From NCBI GenBank assembly GCA_030418115.1, contig JAUHQD010000008.1, forward strand, positions 146,611 through 210,610: DNA of 64,000 bases, in the 5' to 3' direction. Below the pieces are notes generated by a model. It worked only from the letters and a program-made list of their open reading frames with translations, was not told where the DNA came from and did not search any database. Shown here piece after piece: positions 28,468 to 37,590 of this stretch. This stretch comes from Alteromonadaceae bacterium BrNp21-10. Lineage in GTDB: Bacteria > Pseudomonadota > Gammaproteobacteria > Enterobacterales > Alteromonadaceae. The number at the start of each line of letters is the position of its first letter. Position 1 is the stretch's first letter. The translations under genes were made by a program, and so were the position numbers.

Positions 28468-28512
28468 TATTTATTAAACAAGTGAGTAGGTTGATACTTC
28501 AACATCCCCAAT

Positions 28513-28542
28513 AAAAAAGCCACCGTAAATGCGGTGGCTTTT
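28513..28542 (-). terminator. Rho-independent terminator of btuB
   Basis: On the minus strand AAAAGCCACCGC and GCGGTGGCTTTT-type arms enclose a short ATTTA-like loop, followed by six T. It lies 19 bases beyond the btuB stop. Its shape, with A tract upstream, would also allow function on the plus strand. Confidence 0.85.
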
Positions 28543-28560
28543 AACAATGTTAGTTAGTGA

Positions 28561-30402
28561 CTAAAACTGATATTTAAGCCCTGCGTACGCAGCAGAACCT
28601 GAGGTACGATAAGCCGTAAGATCTTGATAATCTTTATTAAAGGCATTCTCGATCCGAGCAAAAACCGTCAATTCATTATTCACAGAATAACGGCCCGAAA
28701 TATCCAACACTTGGTAATCATCCATCGGCGTGCCATTGTCCACAAAGTCACGCACTAAACGGGCATTAGCTGACAATCTAATATTGTTCAATTGTACATA
28801 AGTGCCAATATTAGCTAAATGCTTAGGGCGACGACTACGAATTTCACCCTCGGTATCAATCGCATCGTTATAGGTATAGTTAAAAGTAACCCCTGCATGC
28901 TTACCTAGCACTATATCGCCAATTAATTCGATACCTTTGGATCGTGCTTCTCCTAGCACTTGTAAATACCCAGAGTACGTCGCTAGATCGAAATCAATAC
29001 CATCAGTAATCTTTTGATCAAAATAGACGACTTGCAACTGGGTACCTGAGGCAAGAGTATATTCCAAGGCCACTTCGTAACCTTTGGTGGTTTCTTCTTT
29101 TAGATTGGTTTCCGAAGCAGGAGCATAAGCCCATGGACCACGATTGTATTCAATCTCATATAAGCTAGGTGCTCTAAACCCAGTGCCGTAAGCACTACGT
29201 AACTTCAGTTCGTCTTCGCCTAACGCCCAAATATAAGCGCCGCTTAATCGATAACTGGTATGTTCACCAAAGTCTTCATTATCATCATGACGCGCACCTG
29301 CGGTAATAAAAAAGTCTTTCAATAATTCACTTTGATATTCTAGATAATACCCCTTCTGGGTACGACTTTGTTCGGCAGAAGTAATACTTTCTTGTTCCCA
29401 ATCAAAGCCATATATAATGCGAGTGTCAGGGTTGAAATTAGAATGCCCTAGGTATTCGAAACGCTCTGCTGATCCTTTAGTAAAATAACTAGTCACCAAG
29501 TCTTTAAAATTCTCACGTTCAACATTGGTTTTAGTAAAGGCGAATTCATGTTCTGAACTGACGCCACTATAATTGACACTGGCCCGGACATTACGTTGTT
29601 CAAAATTGCTATCGCAATTATTACTCGCGCTTGCACCAGAGCCGCAAGAATCAAACTCACCATTACCTTTATTGTTACGAGCAACTAAGCCTACAGATAT
29701 CTGCTCATTAACTTTGTAACCCAGTCGTGCGTGCACTGTAGTATTGTCATAGCCGTCATTATCCGGATTAGCGTTATCACTCAATCGAGAATTAAAACCA
29801 TCGGTGGAATAGTCTGCTAGTGCTAAGTAATAGTCCAACTGTTGCTGGCTACCACCTACATCTGCGCTGATATTGCGAGTGTCATAACGACCATACTCGG
29901 CCGATACGCTACCGGCAACGGAGTCGGTATAACCACCACTTTCGATGTTGATTACGCCACCAGCATCGGCACCATAAGCCATACCCTGACTTCCACGGAG
30001 TATTTCGACCCGGGAAATATTAGCGCTTTGCAAATGTCCTAATTGTGGCTGCACCTGAGTACCAGTTGGATCGGAGATATCCACACCATCAACTCGCACC
30101 AAAGTACGATAACCTTCTTCACCACGAATGCGTAAGGCAGTAGTAGAGCCCGCGCCACCGCTATTGGTCACACCAACAGAAGGTTGTGCCTTTAACACAT
30201 CGGCTAAATTGGCATAACCGCGGTCTTGAATCTGTTCTGCAGTGACAACAGATACCGATGTGGCGACTTCACGAATAGGCATGGCTACTCTGCTGGAAAC
30301 CACGACGACGCGCTCAAGATTTTGTTCTTCAAGATCAGCAGCAAGCAAGGGGCTACTGGTTAACGCTATTGAAATGGCAAGCGCCAATGAATTGTGTTGC
30401 AT
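28561..30402 (-). CDS. btuB: Vitamin B12 TonB-dependent outer-membrane receptor BtuB
   Basis: The protein has 613 residues, typical for BtuB. The ATG at 30402 follows GAGGAAAACTA. A signal peptide (to about residue 22) is followed by a TonB-box-like segment (ERVVVVSSR), a plug (TAEQIQDRGYANLADVLKAQPSVGV, LRIRGEEGYRTLVRVDGVDISDPTG and RVEILRGSQGMAYGADAGGVINIES), and a 22-strand barrel ending in AAYAGLKYQF. It carries cobalamin across the outer membrane. The assignment rests on the plug, the length and above all the cobalamin riboswitch in its leader. It is separate from the btuD-cobD operon. Confidence 0.9.
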   Translation of the reverse strand: MQHNSLALAISIALTSSPLLAADLEEQNLERVVVVSSRVAMPIREVATSVSVVTAEQIQDRGYANLADVLKAQPSVGVTNSGGAGSTTALRIRGEEGYRTLVRVDGVDISDPTGTQVQPQLGHLQSANISRVEILRGSQGMAYGADAGGVINIESGGYTDSVAGSVSAEYGRYDTRNISADVGGSQQQLDYYLALADYSTDGFNSRLSDNANPDNDGYDNTTVHARLGYKVNEQISVGLVARNNKGNGEFDSCGSGASASNNCDSNFEQRNVRASVNYSGVSSEHEFAFTKTNVERENFKDLVTSYFTKGSAERFEYLGHSNFNPDTRIIYGFDWEQESITSAEQSRTQKGYYLEYQSELLKDFFITAGARHDDNEDFGEHTSYRLSGAYIWALGEDELKLRSAYGTGFRAPSLYEIEYNRGPWAYAPASETNLKEETTKGYEVALEYTLASGTQLQVVYFDQKITDGIDFDLATYSGYLQVLGEARSKGIELIGDIVLGKHAGVTFNYTYNDAIDTEGEIRSRRPKHLANIGTYVQLNNIRLSANARLVRDFVDNGTPMDDYQVLDISGRYSVNNELTVFARIENAFNKDYQDLTAYRTSGSAAYAGLKYQF

Positions 30403-30496
30403 TAGTTTTCCTCAATCTATAAAAATATCACGATCGAAGGAGGGGTAAAGAGGATGCGGTTAACCTGACAAATCCCGATAGCTCAACATGGTTTAA

Positions 30497-30559
30497 CTAA
30501 ACATGTATCAACACCGAATTAAGTTGAGTATGCATTCTAATGAAGCCCTCCGCTTCATT
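30497..30559 (-). other. Hairpin with GGAGG loop and possible 12-codon leader frame before btuB
   Basis: Read on the minus strand, AATGAAGC, a loop GGAGG and GCTTCATT form a perfect 8-bp hairpin (30539-30559), 22 bases after the riboswitch core. Eleven bases past the GGAGG is an ATG (30535) opening a frame of 12 codons (MHTQLNSVLIHV) that ends at 30497. The GGAGG could be a ribosome-binding site hidden in the hairpin. There is no T tract, so it is not a terminator. Translation of the small frame is unproven. Confidence 0.35.
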
Positions 30560-30574
30560 CGTACAAATAAACCA

Positions 30575-30735
30575 TTCAAAAGGCCGGTGTCGGGCTTACA
30601 TGCTTAACACATGATTACCGTTGCGGGGGCAGCGGTGGATTAAAACAAACGGGCCAATATTGTTTGTTTCACCACACTTCCCGTTTACCCTGTTCCAGCT
30701 GTATTGGCATACGCTGAACAGGCACCTCGAATAGC
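30575..30735 (-). ncRNA. Cobalamin riboswitch upstream of btuB
   Basis: On the minus strand the conserved elements occur in order: GAGGTGCC at about 30728, ACGGGAAGTGTGGTG, CCACCGCTGCCCCCGCAACGG-like core (about 30620-30640), and the B12-box variant AAGCCCGACACCGGCCT (30581-30597). This matches the standard B12 element, where a bound coenzyme usually shuts off expression. btuB starts 173 bases later. Edges are approximate. Confidence 0.9.
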
Positions 30736-30800
30736 GGCGCTGAAGATACAAATTGTCACCGCAAATGGCAAGTTATTTATATCTTTATGTTGTATAAAAT

Positions 30801-31829
30801 CTATTTATTATCAATAAATTGACTAAAAACTGGTTTTTGTAACACCTGCTGCAAACGCAATAAGTCTTGCTCGAGGGGAATGCCAAAGCGTAGCGCTTTG
30901 CCGTCATCACATAACCTAACGTAAATCCCGTGCTGACAGAGCAAATCAAACAGGCTAGCAGCATGATCAGACTGAATGGTTTGAAATAAAGCTGTACCTT
31001 GGGGGCCTTGATGGAAAGTATCCGCGAGTAACTTGTGTAATGCCGCACTTAAGCGGGCTAAAGACTGTCGTTGTTGCTGTTGCCAGTTTGCATCAGTTAA
31101 CGCCAAAGCGCCCACCGCCTGTGCCGGACCATTAACGGCCCAAGGCCCAAGCGTTTGACTGAACAATAACAACCATTGCTCCGAAGCCGCCACAAAACCT
31201 AAACGTATTCCTGCTAAGCCAAAAAACTTACCCACGGAGCGTAAAATGATCAGTTGCTCATTCGGCAACTGGCTCAATATGGAATGCTCAGGCGTACAGT
31301 CCATAAAAGCTTCATCAACAACTAACAGCCCTTGTTTGCTGACAATAACATCCAGTAACGCCAACATTGCAGACTGTTGCCGCAATTCGCCACTGGGGTT
31401 ATTAGGATTAATAACTACAACAATGTCCTTTGCCGCCAATTGGCAGAATTGCTCATCGCCTTGATAATGCACAATTTGATAACCGGCTTCGCGCCATGCT
31501 TTATGATGCTCCTGATAGCCCACCACCGGCAACCACACCCGACTATCAGCAAAACCTTGTTGTTGGCAAATAGTGGGCAATTGTTGAATGACGCTCTGAC
31601 TACCTGCAATGGGTAACAGCTGCTGACACTGATAATAACTTTGAGCTGCGTTGAGCAAGTCGCCGTTTACTTCTGGCAAGCAACGCCATAATTCATCATT
31701 GAGCTGGGGGACAGGGTAACCGCGAGGTGCAATGCCGGTAGAAAGATCTAACCATTGTGTTTGAGAAATATCGTATTGCTTAGCGATTTGCTGTAATTGC
31801 CCACCATGTCGTAGCGTTTTTTCCGTCAT
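30801..31829 (-). CDS. cobD: Threonine-phosphate decarboxylase CobD (PLP-dependent)
   Basis: The start is taken at the ATG at 31829 (MTEKTLRHGG), which overlaps the cbiB stop as ATGA; the frame is open a little further upstream. The protein has 342 residues. It is a class I/II aminotransferase-fold protein with the HGG entry motif, INPNNPSG, VVDEAFMDC and the PLP Lys region SVGKFFGLAGIRLGF. The enzyme makes (R)-1-amino-2-propanol O-2-phosphate, which CbiB attaches to the corrin. It is the last gene of the operon; the btuB riboswitch follows after 65 bases. Pseudomonas literature calls it CobC. Confidence 0.92.
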   Translation of the reverse strand: MTEKTLRHGGQLQQIAKQYDISQTQWLDLSTGIAPRGYPVPQLNDELWRCLPEVNGDLLNAAQSYYQCQQLLPIAGSQSVIQQLPTICQQQGFADSRVWLPVVGYQEHHKAWREAGYQIVHYQGDEQFCQLAAKDIVVVINPNNPSGELRQQSAMLALLDVIVSKQGLLVVDEAFMDCTPEHSILSQLPNEQLIILRSVGKFFGLAGIRLGFVAASEQWLLLFSQTLGPWAVNGPAQAVGALALTDANWQQQQRQSLARLSAALHKLLADTFHQGPQGTALFQTIQSDHAASLFDLLCQHGIYVRLCDDGKALRFGIPLEQDLLRLQQVLQKPVFSQFIDNK

Positions 31830-32788
31830 ATTCGCCCCCACAACATTGACCATATTAAGCCACTAATAAACATCAATACCACCCATGTCCATGCACTTTT
31901 GCGTACTAAGCTGATTGCTTTGGGTATATGTGCAATTTCCACCTCGGTACCCGCTCCCAGAATGGGACTATGTAATGCTTGACCTTGATACTGCGATATT
32001 CCGCCTAACTGGCAGCCAATAACGCTGGCACCTGCGGCCATACACAAGCCGCCATTTTTACTTTTGTATAAGCGGCTTTGTTGCCATGAACAGTAAAATA
32101 TTGATACTGCCTTTGCCGGGCTTTTTGTCTGAATGACATATAAAAAGGCGCTGCAATAAGCGCTTAACCAACCTAGCCAATCATCCATGCGCGCCGCGCA
32201 CCAACCAAAAGCTTTAAAACGCGAATTTTTATAACCCCACATGGCATCCAAGGTATTGACCAAACGATGCAATATCACTAACGGCGCACCACCAATAACA
32301 AAATAGAATAGACTGGCAATCACTGCATCGTGACCATTTTCTAATACCGATTCCACCGTCGCGCGGCTCATCTGCTTTGCGGTTAATGTTTGCGTGTCGC
32401 GACTCACCAAGTAGCCGGTAAACTGCCGTGCGATGGTTAAGTCGTGCTGAGCTAAGGGCTTAAATACCTGCATGGCATGCAGATCTAAACTGCGCAGGCC
32501 AATGGCAAAATACAGCAACAACGTTTCGAGAATAAATGACCAAGGCTGGCTGAACTCTATACTCCACAAGAAAATGGGCAGTGGCAAAACCAACAGCAAC
32601 CAGCATCCAGTTCCTACAGCCTTACTGTAATTACCCTGATTAAAGCGTGCCTCTAGGGCGTTAGTTAAGTGGCCAAATCCCACCAAAGGGTGATAACGCT
32701 TCACCTCGCCAACCAATTTATCAATCAGTAACGCCAAGGCCATTTGCAAGGCAATCAGGCATAACTCGTTGCTCAGCAAACTAGTCAA
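31826..32788 (-). CDS. cbiB: Adenosylcobinamide-phosphate synthase CbiB
   Basis: The protein has 320 residues from a TTG at 32788 that overlaps the stop of the preceding phosphatase gene. Conserved features: the early DKLVGEVKRYHPLVGFG region (usual D-x-x-x-G-D-P-x-x-x-P-H-P-V type), ALRSLDLHA-like helix, and SRDTQTLTAKQMSRATVESVLENGHDAVIASLFYF, the family's most diagnostic stretch. Several membrane segments are present. It joins aminopropanol phosphate to adenosylcobyric acid. CobD follows directly. Confidence 0.92.
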   Translation of the reverse strand: MTSLLSNELCLIALQMALALLIDKLVGEVKRYHPLVGFGHLTNALEARFNQGNYSKAVGTGCWLLLVLPLPIFLWSIEFSQPWSFILETLLLYFAIGLRSLDLHAMQVFKPLAQHDLTIARQFTGYLVSRDTQTLTAKQMSRATVESVLENGHDAVIASLFYFVIGGAPLVILHRLVNTLDAMWGYKNSRFKAFGWCAARMDDWLGWLSAYCSAFLYVIQTKSPAKAVSIFYCSWQQSRLYKSKNGGLCMAAGASVIGCQLGGISQYQGQALHSPILGAGTEVEIAHIPKAISLVRKSAWTWVVLMFISGLIWSMLWGRI

Positions 32789-33362
32789 TGAAGCCGCCCC
32801 AGTGCAGCCTGTTATTTTCCACAGACAATTGAATACCTTGAGTATTATCCAACGCCATTGATTGACCCCATTGAGTCATTAAGCAACTCAAGGCATCGCC
32901 GTGGCTTATTACTAAGGTATTGGAGTTAGGGTTTTGTGTGGCTAGGGATATCAACGCTCGTTTCATACGAGCTATAACCTCAGCGCTCGATTCACCCGAT
33001 ATTGCTGGCACTAAATCGAGCTGTTGATAGCAATGCTGTTTAAAAGCGTTGAAACCACTGACTTGCTTTACCCATTGGCCCTGCCAATCACCAAAATGGC
33101 GCTCTTCTAAACCCTCAACACTGTGACAGTTGAGTTGTAATAGATCTGCACAGATTTTGGCGCTATGGCTAGCTCGCCCCAGAACTGAACTAACCACTTT
33201 GGTAACTTGCCAATGACGGGCTTTATCCGATAACTGCTGCGCTTGCAAACGACCTAGTTGGGTAAGATCACTATCTAGCTGGCCTTGTAGTTTACCTTGC
33301 AGATTCCACTCACTTTGCCCATGGCGGCAAACATACAAGCGCCCCTTCATGCCGTTTACCAT
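32781..33362 (-). CDS. Histidine phosphatase-family protein in the cobalamin operon
   Basis: The start is chosen at the ATG at 33362 (MVNGMKGRLYV), 5 bases after the btuF stop; the frame opens further upstream inside btuF. The protein has 193 residues. Catalytic signatures are complete: CRHGQSEWN (nucleophile His), the Glu of GESSAEVIARM, and VISHGDAL. It is a second such phosphatase in the operon, besides that at 36411-37058. Either could be the alpha-ribazole-5'-phosphate phosphatase CobC; which does so cannot be told from sequence. Confidence 0.82.
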   Translation of the reverse strand: MVNGMKGRLYVCRHGQSEWNLQGKLQGQLDSDLTQLGRLQAQQLSDKARHWQVTKVVSSVLGRASHSAKICADLLQLNCHSVEGLEERHFGDWQGQWVKQVSGFNAFKQHCYQQLDLVPAISGESSAEVIARMKRALISLATQNPNSNTLVISHGDALSCLMTQWGQSMALDNTQGIQLSVENNRLHWGGFID

Positions 33363-33367
33363 GGTAT

Positions 33368-34270
33368 TTAAGAGCCGGATTGTTGGGTATAAAACCCTCG
33401 AGCGGCATCCATTTGTTCGCACATAAGAGTCACTTCATCCAGCATGCGCACCGTCATGCGGTGTACCTTGTCGGAATCGGGATGCAAGATAAAACCATTG
33501 GCACTAGCAGGCACATCCGGCCATTGACTCCAATCAAGCGCATCGGAAGAAATGGTTTTATTCATAGTCGGTTGGATAACGATTTGCGGTTGAGTAATAA
33601 ATACCTGTTCCAAGCCTACTTGCGGATACTCGTCTTCAGCTTTAGCGAAAGGATTAACACCACCGCAGAGTGCTACTTGTTGTTGGGGCCAAGCGTTATT
33701 GGCAACCGTACGTAGCGGCCTTGACCATAATTCATAAAAAACACTCACTGGTTCTGCTTTAGCGTAGCGCTGCTTTAATGCATTAAGACGGCTTAAATAA
33801 TCTTCGGCTAAGGCATTGGCCTTGGTTTCACGACCAGTGACCTTACCCAGCATGATCAGCTCTGCGGCCACATCAGCAAGATTTTTTGGCTGAGAATAGA
33901 CAATATTCAGCTTATATTTTTGCAAGCGAGCAAGGTCATCACTGGGATTACCGTTTTGCCAAGCAATGATCACATCGGGCTGTAATTGCACCACCTTTTC
34001 TATTTGCAAACGCGCGTAGTTGCCCAAAACCGGAATGGCTTTCGCAGCTTCGGGGTAATCCGCATGGGCAGTGGTAGCAATAATTTGCTCACCGGCGCCA
34101 ATAGCAAACAACGACTCCACAATATGCGGCGCTAACGCCACAATGCGCAATTGTTGACGTTGTTCAGCGCTTAAATCAGCCTGAGTTTGATTAGCGCAAG
34201 TCACTGCCGATAACAGCATGCAACTCAGGAAAATGCCGCTGGTTTTAAAGTTTTTCAACAACCTAATCAT
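33368..34270 (-). CDS. btuF: Periplasmic cobalamin-binding protein BtuF
   Basis: The start is the ATG at 34270, overlapping the cobO stop as TGATG. The protein has 300 residues. A signal peptide ends near VTCANQ; the mature domain begins RIVALAPHIVESLFAIGAGEQIIA and carries HADYPEAAKAIPVLG and LQPDVIIAWQNGNPSD, the typical BtuF pattern of class III binding proteins with a helix-backed two-lobe fold. It delivers cobalamin and cobinamide to BtuCD. It lies away from btuCD inside the same operon. Confidence 0.92.
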   Translation of the reverse strand: MIRLLKNFKTSGIFLSCMLLSAVTCANQTQADLSAEQRQQLRIVALAPHIVESLFAIGAGEQIIATTAHADYPEAAKAIPVLGNYARLQIEKVVQLQPDVIIAWQNGNPSDDLARLQKYKLNIVYSQPKNLADVAAELIMLGKVTGRETKANALAEDYLSRLNALKQRYAKAEPVSVFYELWSRPLRTVANNAWPQQQVALCGGVNPFAKAEDEYPQVGLEQVFITQPQIVIQPTMNKTISSDALDWSQWPDVPASANGFILHPDSDKVHRMTVRMLDEVTLMCEQMDAARGFYTQQSGS

Positions 34271-34878
34271 CACCAATCAATACCTTTTTGCGCTTTGATA
34301 CCATCATCAAAAGCATGTTTGATGGGGCGCACTTCACTAACGGTATCGGCAATCTCGATGACAGATCGGTGACAAGCACGACCGGTGATCACCACATTCT
34401 GCTGGGTTGGGCGTGCAGACAATGCGGCGACTACTTCATCCACATCCAGATATTTATAACTCAGCATGTAAGTTATTTCGTCCAGCAACAGCAAATCGAT
34501 ACTCGGGTCTTGTAAGCATTGCTTAGTAAATTCCCAGGCTTTTTTGGCGGCGGCAATATCGGTGGTTTTGTCTTGGGTTTCCCAAGTAAAACCGGTGCCC
34601 ATCACATGAAATTCTACACCTAACTTTTCCAGTAAGTCGCGCTCACCACAGGGCCACGTACCTTTTACGTACTGTACGACACTAGCTTTCAAACCGTGGC
34701 CGACAGCGCGAGTGACGGTACCAAAACCAGAGGTAGATTTACCTTTACCATTGCCGGTTAATACAATCAAAATGCCCTTTTCTTGTTGGGCATTGGCTAC
34801 ACGCTCATCGACTTTGGCTTTTTGCTGCTGCATCCGCGCCTTATGGCGGCCATTATCATCTTGTTGGTCTGTCATCAT
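34270..34878 (-). CDS. cobO: Cob(I)alamin adenosyltransferase (BtuR/CobO type)
   Basis: The start is placed at the ATG at 34878, six bases after AGG; another ATG three bases later and one six bases earlier are possible. The protein has about 202 residues. The P-loop is GNGKGKSTSGFG, and the motifs VVQYVKGTWPCGERDLL, FHVMGTGFTWETQD and LLLLDEITYMLSY are those of the CobA/CobO family. It transfers the 5'-deoxyadenosyl group from ATP to cobalt of salvaged corrinoids. It overlaps btuF by one base. Confidence 0.96.
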   Translation of the reverse strand: MMTDQQDDNGRHKARMQQQKAKVDERVANAQQEKGILIVLTGNGKGKSTSGFGTVTRAVGHGLKASVVQYVKGTWPCGERDLLEKLGVEFHVMGTGFTWETQDKTTDIAAAKKAWEFTKQCLQDPSIDLLLLDEITYMLSYKYLDVDEVVAALSARPTQQNVVITGRACHRSVIEIADTVSEVRPIKHAFDDGIKAQKGIDW

Positions 34879-34920
34879 CTGCATCCTATTATTACTAAAT
34901 CTGCGTTCACTGACTTATTT

Positions 34921-36414
34921 CTATAAGCGTATAAACGACTCAATTCTCTGCCAATCCAATGACTCGTTACATGCCTGAGCCAAACGTTGTATTTCCCGCT
35001 CTTGTAATTGCTGATAATCCTCAAGTAAATCGGTATTGGCACCAGCCCATTGCAGCAGTGCTTGTAGTGCTTGAGGATGGTCAAAAAGGCCATGAAAGTA
35101 AGTACCTGCTACGTTGTTATCTTCATTAATACAGCCCTCTTTCTCGCCATGATCTAACTCAATCAAAGCTTGTTGTTCACCGATGTACTGGCTAATACCC
35201 GCGTGAATCTGGTAACCGTCGATAATGCACGGGGGAGATGATTTATGATTCAGCAATAAGGTTCCTCGGCTTTGCAGTAGCTGTTTTTCTTTTTGTAATT
35301 CTGTACTTATACCTAAATAACCCAAACCCGCACTGCTACCGGCACTATCCTCGATGCCTAAGGGATCGTGGATCTGCTCTCCAAGCATTTGATAACCGCC
35401 GCAAATACCCAGCACTTTACCGCCGTAGCGCAAATGCCGCTGTAGCTGTTTGTCCCAACCCATGTCACGGGCCAACGCCAGATCAGCACGAACATTCTTA
35501 CTACCAGGCAGAATAATCAGGTCACATGGGGGTATTGGGCTGCCCGGTGCAACAAAGGTTAGATTCACCTGCGGATGTACCCGCAACATATCAAAATCTG
35601 TATGGTTACTAATACGTTTAAACACCGGCACCGCAACATTTAAACGAATATCAGTGGGCTGCAAATTCTGTTCGGCTTGAATCGCATCTTCAGCGGCCAA
35701 TTGCAGATTATGCAAATAGGGCAGCACGCCCAATACCGGCTTGCCGGTACGTTTCTCTAACCAATCCAATCCCGGCTCTAGCAATTTGATGTCCCCACGA
35801 AATTTATTGATGACAAAGCCCACCACGCGGTTTTGCTCGCTGGTCGACAGCAAATCTAAGGTGCCAACTAATTGCGCGAAAACCCCACCACGATCAATAT
35901 CGGCAATAATCATCACCGGACAATCCACCGCTTCGGCAAAGCCCATATTGGCGATATCACCTTCACGTAAATTAACTTCCGCTGGGCTACCTGCACCTTC
36001 AACCACCACCACTTGATAGTCTTGTAGCAAACGTTGATGGGATTCGAGCACCGCTTGCATGGCGATTTTTTTGTACTGGTGATAGCCCTTAGCTTGCATA
36101 TCCGCCACCGCCTTACCGTGAATAATCACCTGCGCACCGGTATCTGAACTGGGTTTGAGTAACACCGGATTCATATCCACAGTCGGCTCCACACCCGCCG
36201 CCTGTGCTTGCACCGCTTGAGCACGGCCAATTTCTCCGCCATCGGCAGTTACCGCACTATTGAGTGCCATATTTTGTGGTTTGAACGGGGCGACTTTGTA
36301 ACCACGGTCTTTGAAACAACGACACAGTCCGGCCACCAGCATGCTTTTACCGGCATCCGAGGTGGTGCCTTGTACCATCAAGGTGGCACTTTTGCGGATA
36401 TTGCTGACTGTCAT
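34921..36414 (-). CDS. cobQ: Adenosylcobyric acid synthase CobQ (CbiP)
   Basis: The start is the ATG at 36414 ([10 protein letters not shown]), overlapping the phosphatase stop as ATGA; the protein has 497 residues. The N-terminal half is a MinD/BioD-like ATPase ([20 protein letters not shown]), the C-terminal half a class I glutamine amidotransferase with nucleophile Cys in [10 protein letters not shown] and His in [10 protein letters not shown]. CobQ amidates four side chains of adenosylcobyrinic acid a,c-diamide. The substrate's makers (CobB/CbiA and ring-forming enzymes) are not in the window. Confidence 0.96.
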   Translation of the reverse strand: MTVSNIRKSATLMVQGTTSDAGKSMLVAGLCRCFKDRGYKVAPFKPQNMALNSAVTADGGEIGRAQAVQAQAAGVEPTVDMNPVLLKPSSDTGAQVIIHGKAVADMQAKGYHQYKKIAMQAVLESHQRLLQDYQVVVVEGAGSPAEVNLREGDIANMGFAEAVDCPVMIIADIDRGGVFAQLVGTLDLLSTSEQNRVVGFVINKFRGDIKLLEPGLDWLEKRTGKPVLGVLPYLHNLQLAAEDAIQAEQNLQPTDIRLNVAVPVFKRISNHTDFDMLRVHPQVNLTFVAPGSPIPPCDLIILPGSKNVRADLALARDMGWDKQLQRHLRYGGKVLGICGGYQMLGEQIHDPLGIEDSAGSSAGLGYLGISTELQKEKQLLQSRGTLLLNHKSSPPCIIDGYQIHAGISQYIGEQQALIELDHGEKEGCINEDNNVAGTYFHGLFDHPQALQALLQWAGANTDLLEDYQQLQEREIQRLAQACNESLDWQRIESFIRL

Positions 36415-37058
36415 ACTAGTTGTTCCTGCCATGGCAATGGTCGAGCAATACAGTTAACCATGGGTTTTGCTTGCTCATCAGCAGCAATAACTATGTCGGT
36501 TAAACTAGCATAACCAATGTTTAACTGGCTGTACCATTGGCCGCTGCGCCAATCCACAGGTAATATTTGCGCTAAAATTTGCCGAATAACTCCACCATGA
36601 CAGATCAGTAAATTTTGCTGCCCGCGATAACTCAACAGCAAGCGTTGCCAGCAGGCACTAACCCGCTGGTGAAAGTCCGTTAGAGATTCGGCGCCTGGCA
36701 AGGTGCAATCCAAAGGTGATGCCCAAAAGGCTTCCAGTAATCGCCAAGAACCCGGATCACCTTCATGGTGAATGGCATCAAAAGCCACACCATCCAACTC
36801 ACCAAAATCACATTCGCGTAGGTCATCTTCAATCACCAACGGCACCGCCCAATGTACGGCGGCATGTTCGGCAAACTGACGACAACGGAGTAGCGGCGAA
36901 CTAATGATCCTATCTGGCCGTGGCATGGTTTGAATTTGTTGCTGTAAGTTCTGCCAACCTAACTCGCTTAAACTAACATCGGTGCTACCGTACAACGCCG
37001 CCGGACCTTCTACCTGACCATGGCGTAACAGCGTAAATTGCGTGGGGGTGCTACTCAT
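36411..37058 (-). CDS. cobC: Histidine phosphatase, probable alpha-ribazole phosphatase CobC
   Basis: The protein has 215 residues. [49 protein letters not shown] and [13 protein letters not shown] carry all active-site residues of the family and resemble known CobC proteins. Its place between cobU and cobQ, overlapping both by 4 bases, is the standard CobC context. It removes the 5'-phosphate from alpha-ribazole phosphate or from cobalamin phosphate. Confidence 0.88.
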   Translation of the reverse strand: MSSTPTQFTLLRHGQVEGPAALYGSTDVSLSELGWQNLQQQIQTMPRPDRIISSPLLRCRQFAEHAAVHWAVPLVIEDDLRECDFGELDGVAFDAIHHEGDPGSWRLLEAFWASPLDCTLPGAESLTDFHQRVSACWQRLLLSYRGQQNLLICHGGVIRQILAQILPVDWRSGQWYSQLNIGYASLTDIVIAADEQAKPMVNCIARPLPWQEQLV

Positions 37059-37588
37059 GGCTGCTGACCGGCAGTTTTTAACGGCAAGGGTAATCCCGCA
37101 GCAATTAAGGTGACATTATCTGCGACTTTGGCAACTGCCTGATTTAACCAACCGGCTTGATCGACGAATTGTCGACTGACTTCCCCCAAGGGGATCACGC
37201 CCATTCCGACTTCATTAGAAACCAGAAAGATATCGGCTTTGCTATTTCTAAGTACTTGGCAAAGTTGGCGGGATAGCAGACTAAAATCTTGCTGCGGTGC
37301 ATTGTACAGCTGGTTATTCAACCATAACGTCAAACAATCGATAATCACTACACCGCTAGCTTGCTGTGCTATCCATTCGCTCAGCTGCATTGGTACTTCA
37401 GCGGTAAGCCAATGTGCAGGACGCTCGGCCTGATGGCGGGCGATACGCTGGGCCATTTCGTTATCGGTATTGGTAGCCGTAGCTACATAAGTGACTTTTT
37501 GTTGGGTCAGATTACTAAGTACTAACGCTTGTTGTTCCGCAAAGCTGGATTTACCAGAGCGTGCGCCACCGAGAATTAAATGAATCAT
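37055..37588 (-). CDS. cobU: Bifunctional adenosylcobinamide kinase/guanylyltransferase CobU
   Basis: The frame is open to 37687, inside cobS, but the CobU domain begins at the ATG at 37588 (MIHLILGGARSGKSSF), giving 177 residues. The P-loop GGARSGKS and the His-bearing ARHQAERPAHW (site of guanylylation) are conserved, as is LVSNEVGMGVIP. It phosphorylates adenosylcobinamide and then makes AdoCbi-GDP, the acceptor for CobS. It follows cobS by 2 bases. Confidence 0.95.
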   Translation of the reverse strand: MIHLILGGARSGKSSFAEQQALVLSNLTQQKVTYVATATNTDNEMAQRIARHQAERPAHWLTAEVPMQLSEWIAQQASGVVIIDCLTLWLNNQLYNAPQQDFSLLSRQLCQVLRNSKADIFLVSNEVGMGVIPLGEVSRQFVDQAGWLNQAVAKVADNVTLIAAGLPLPLKTAGQQP

Positions 37589-37590
37589 GC

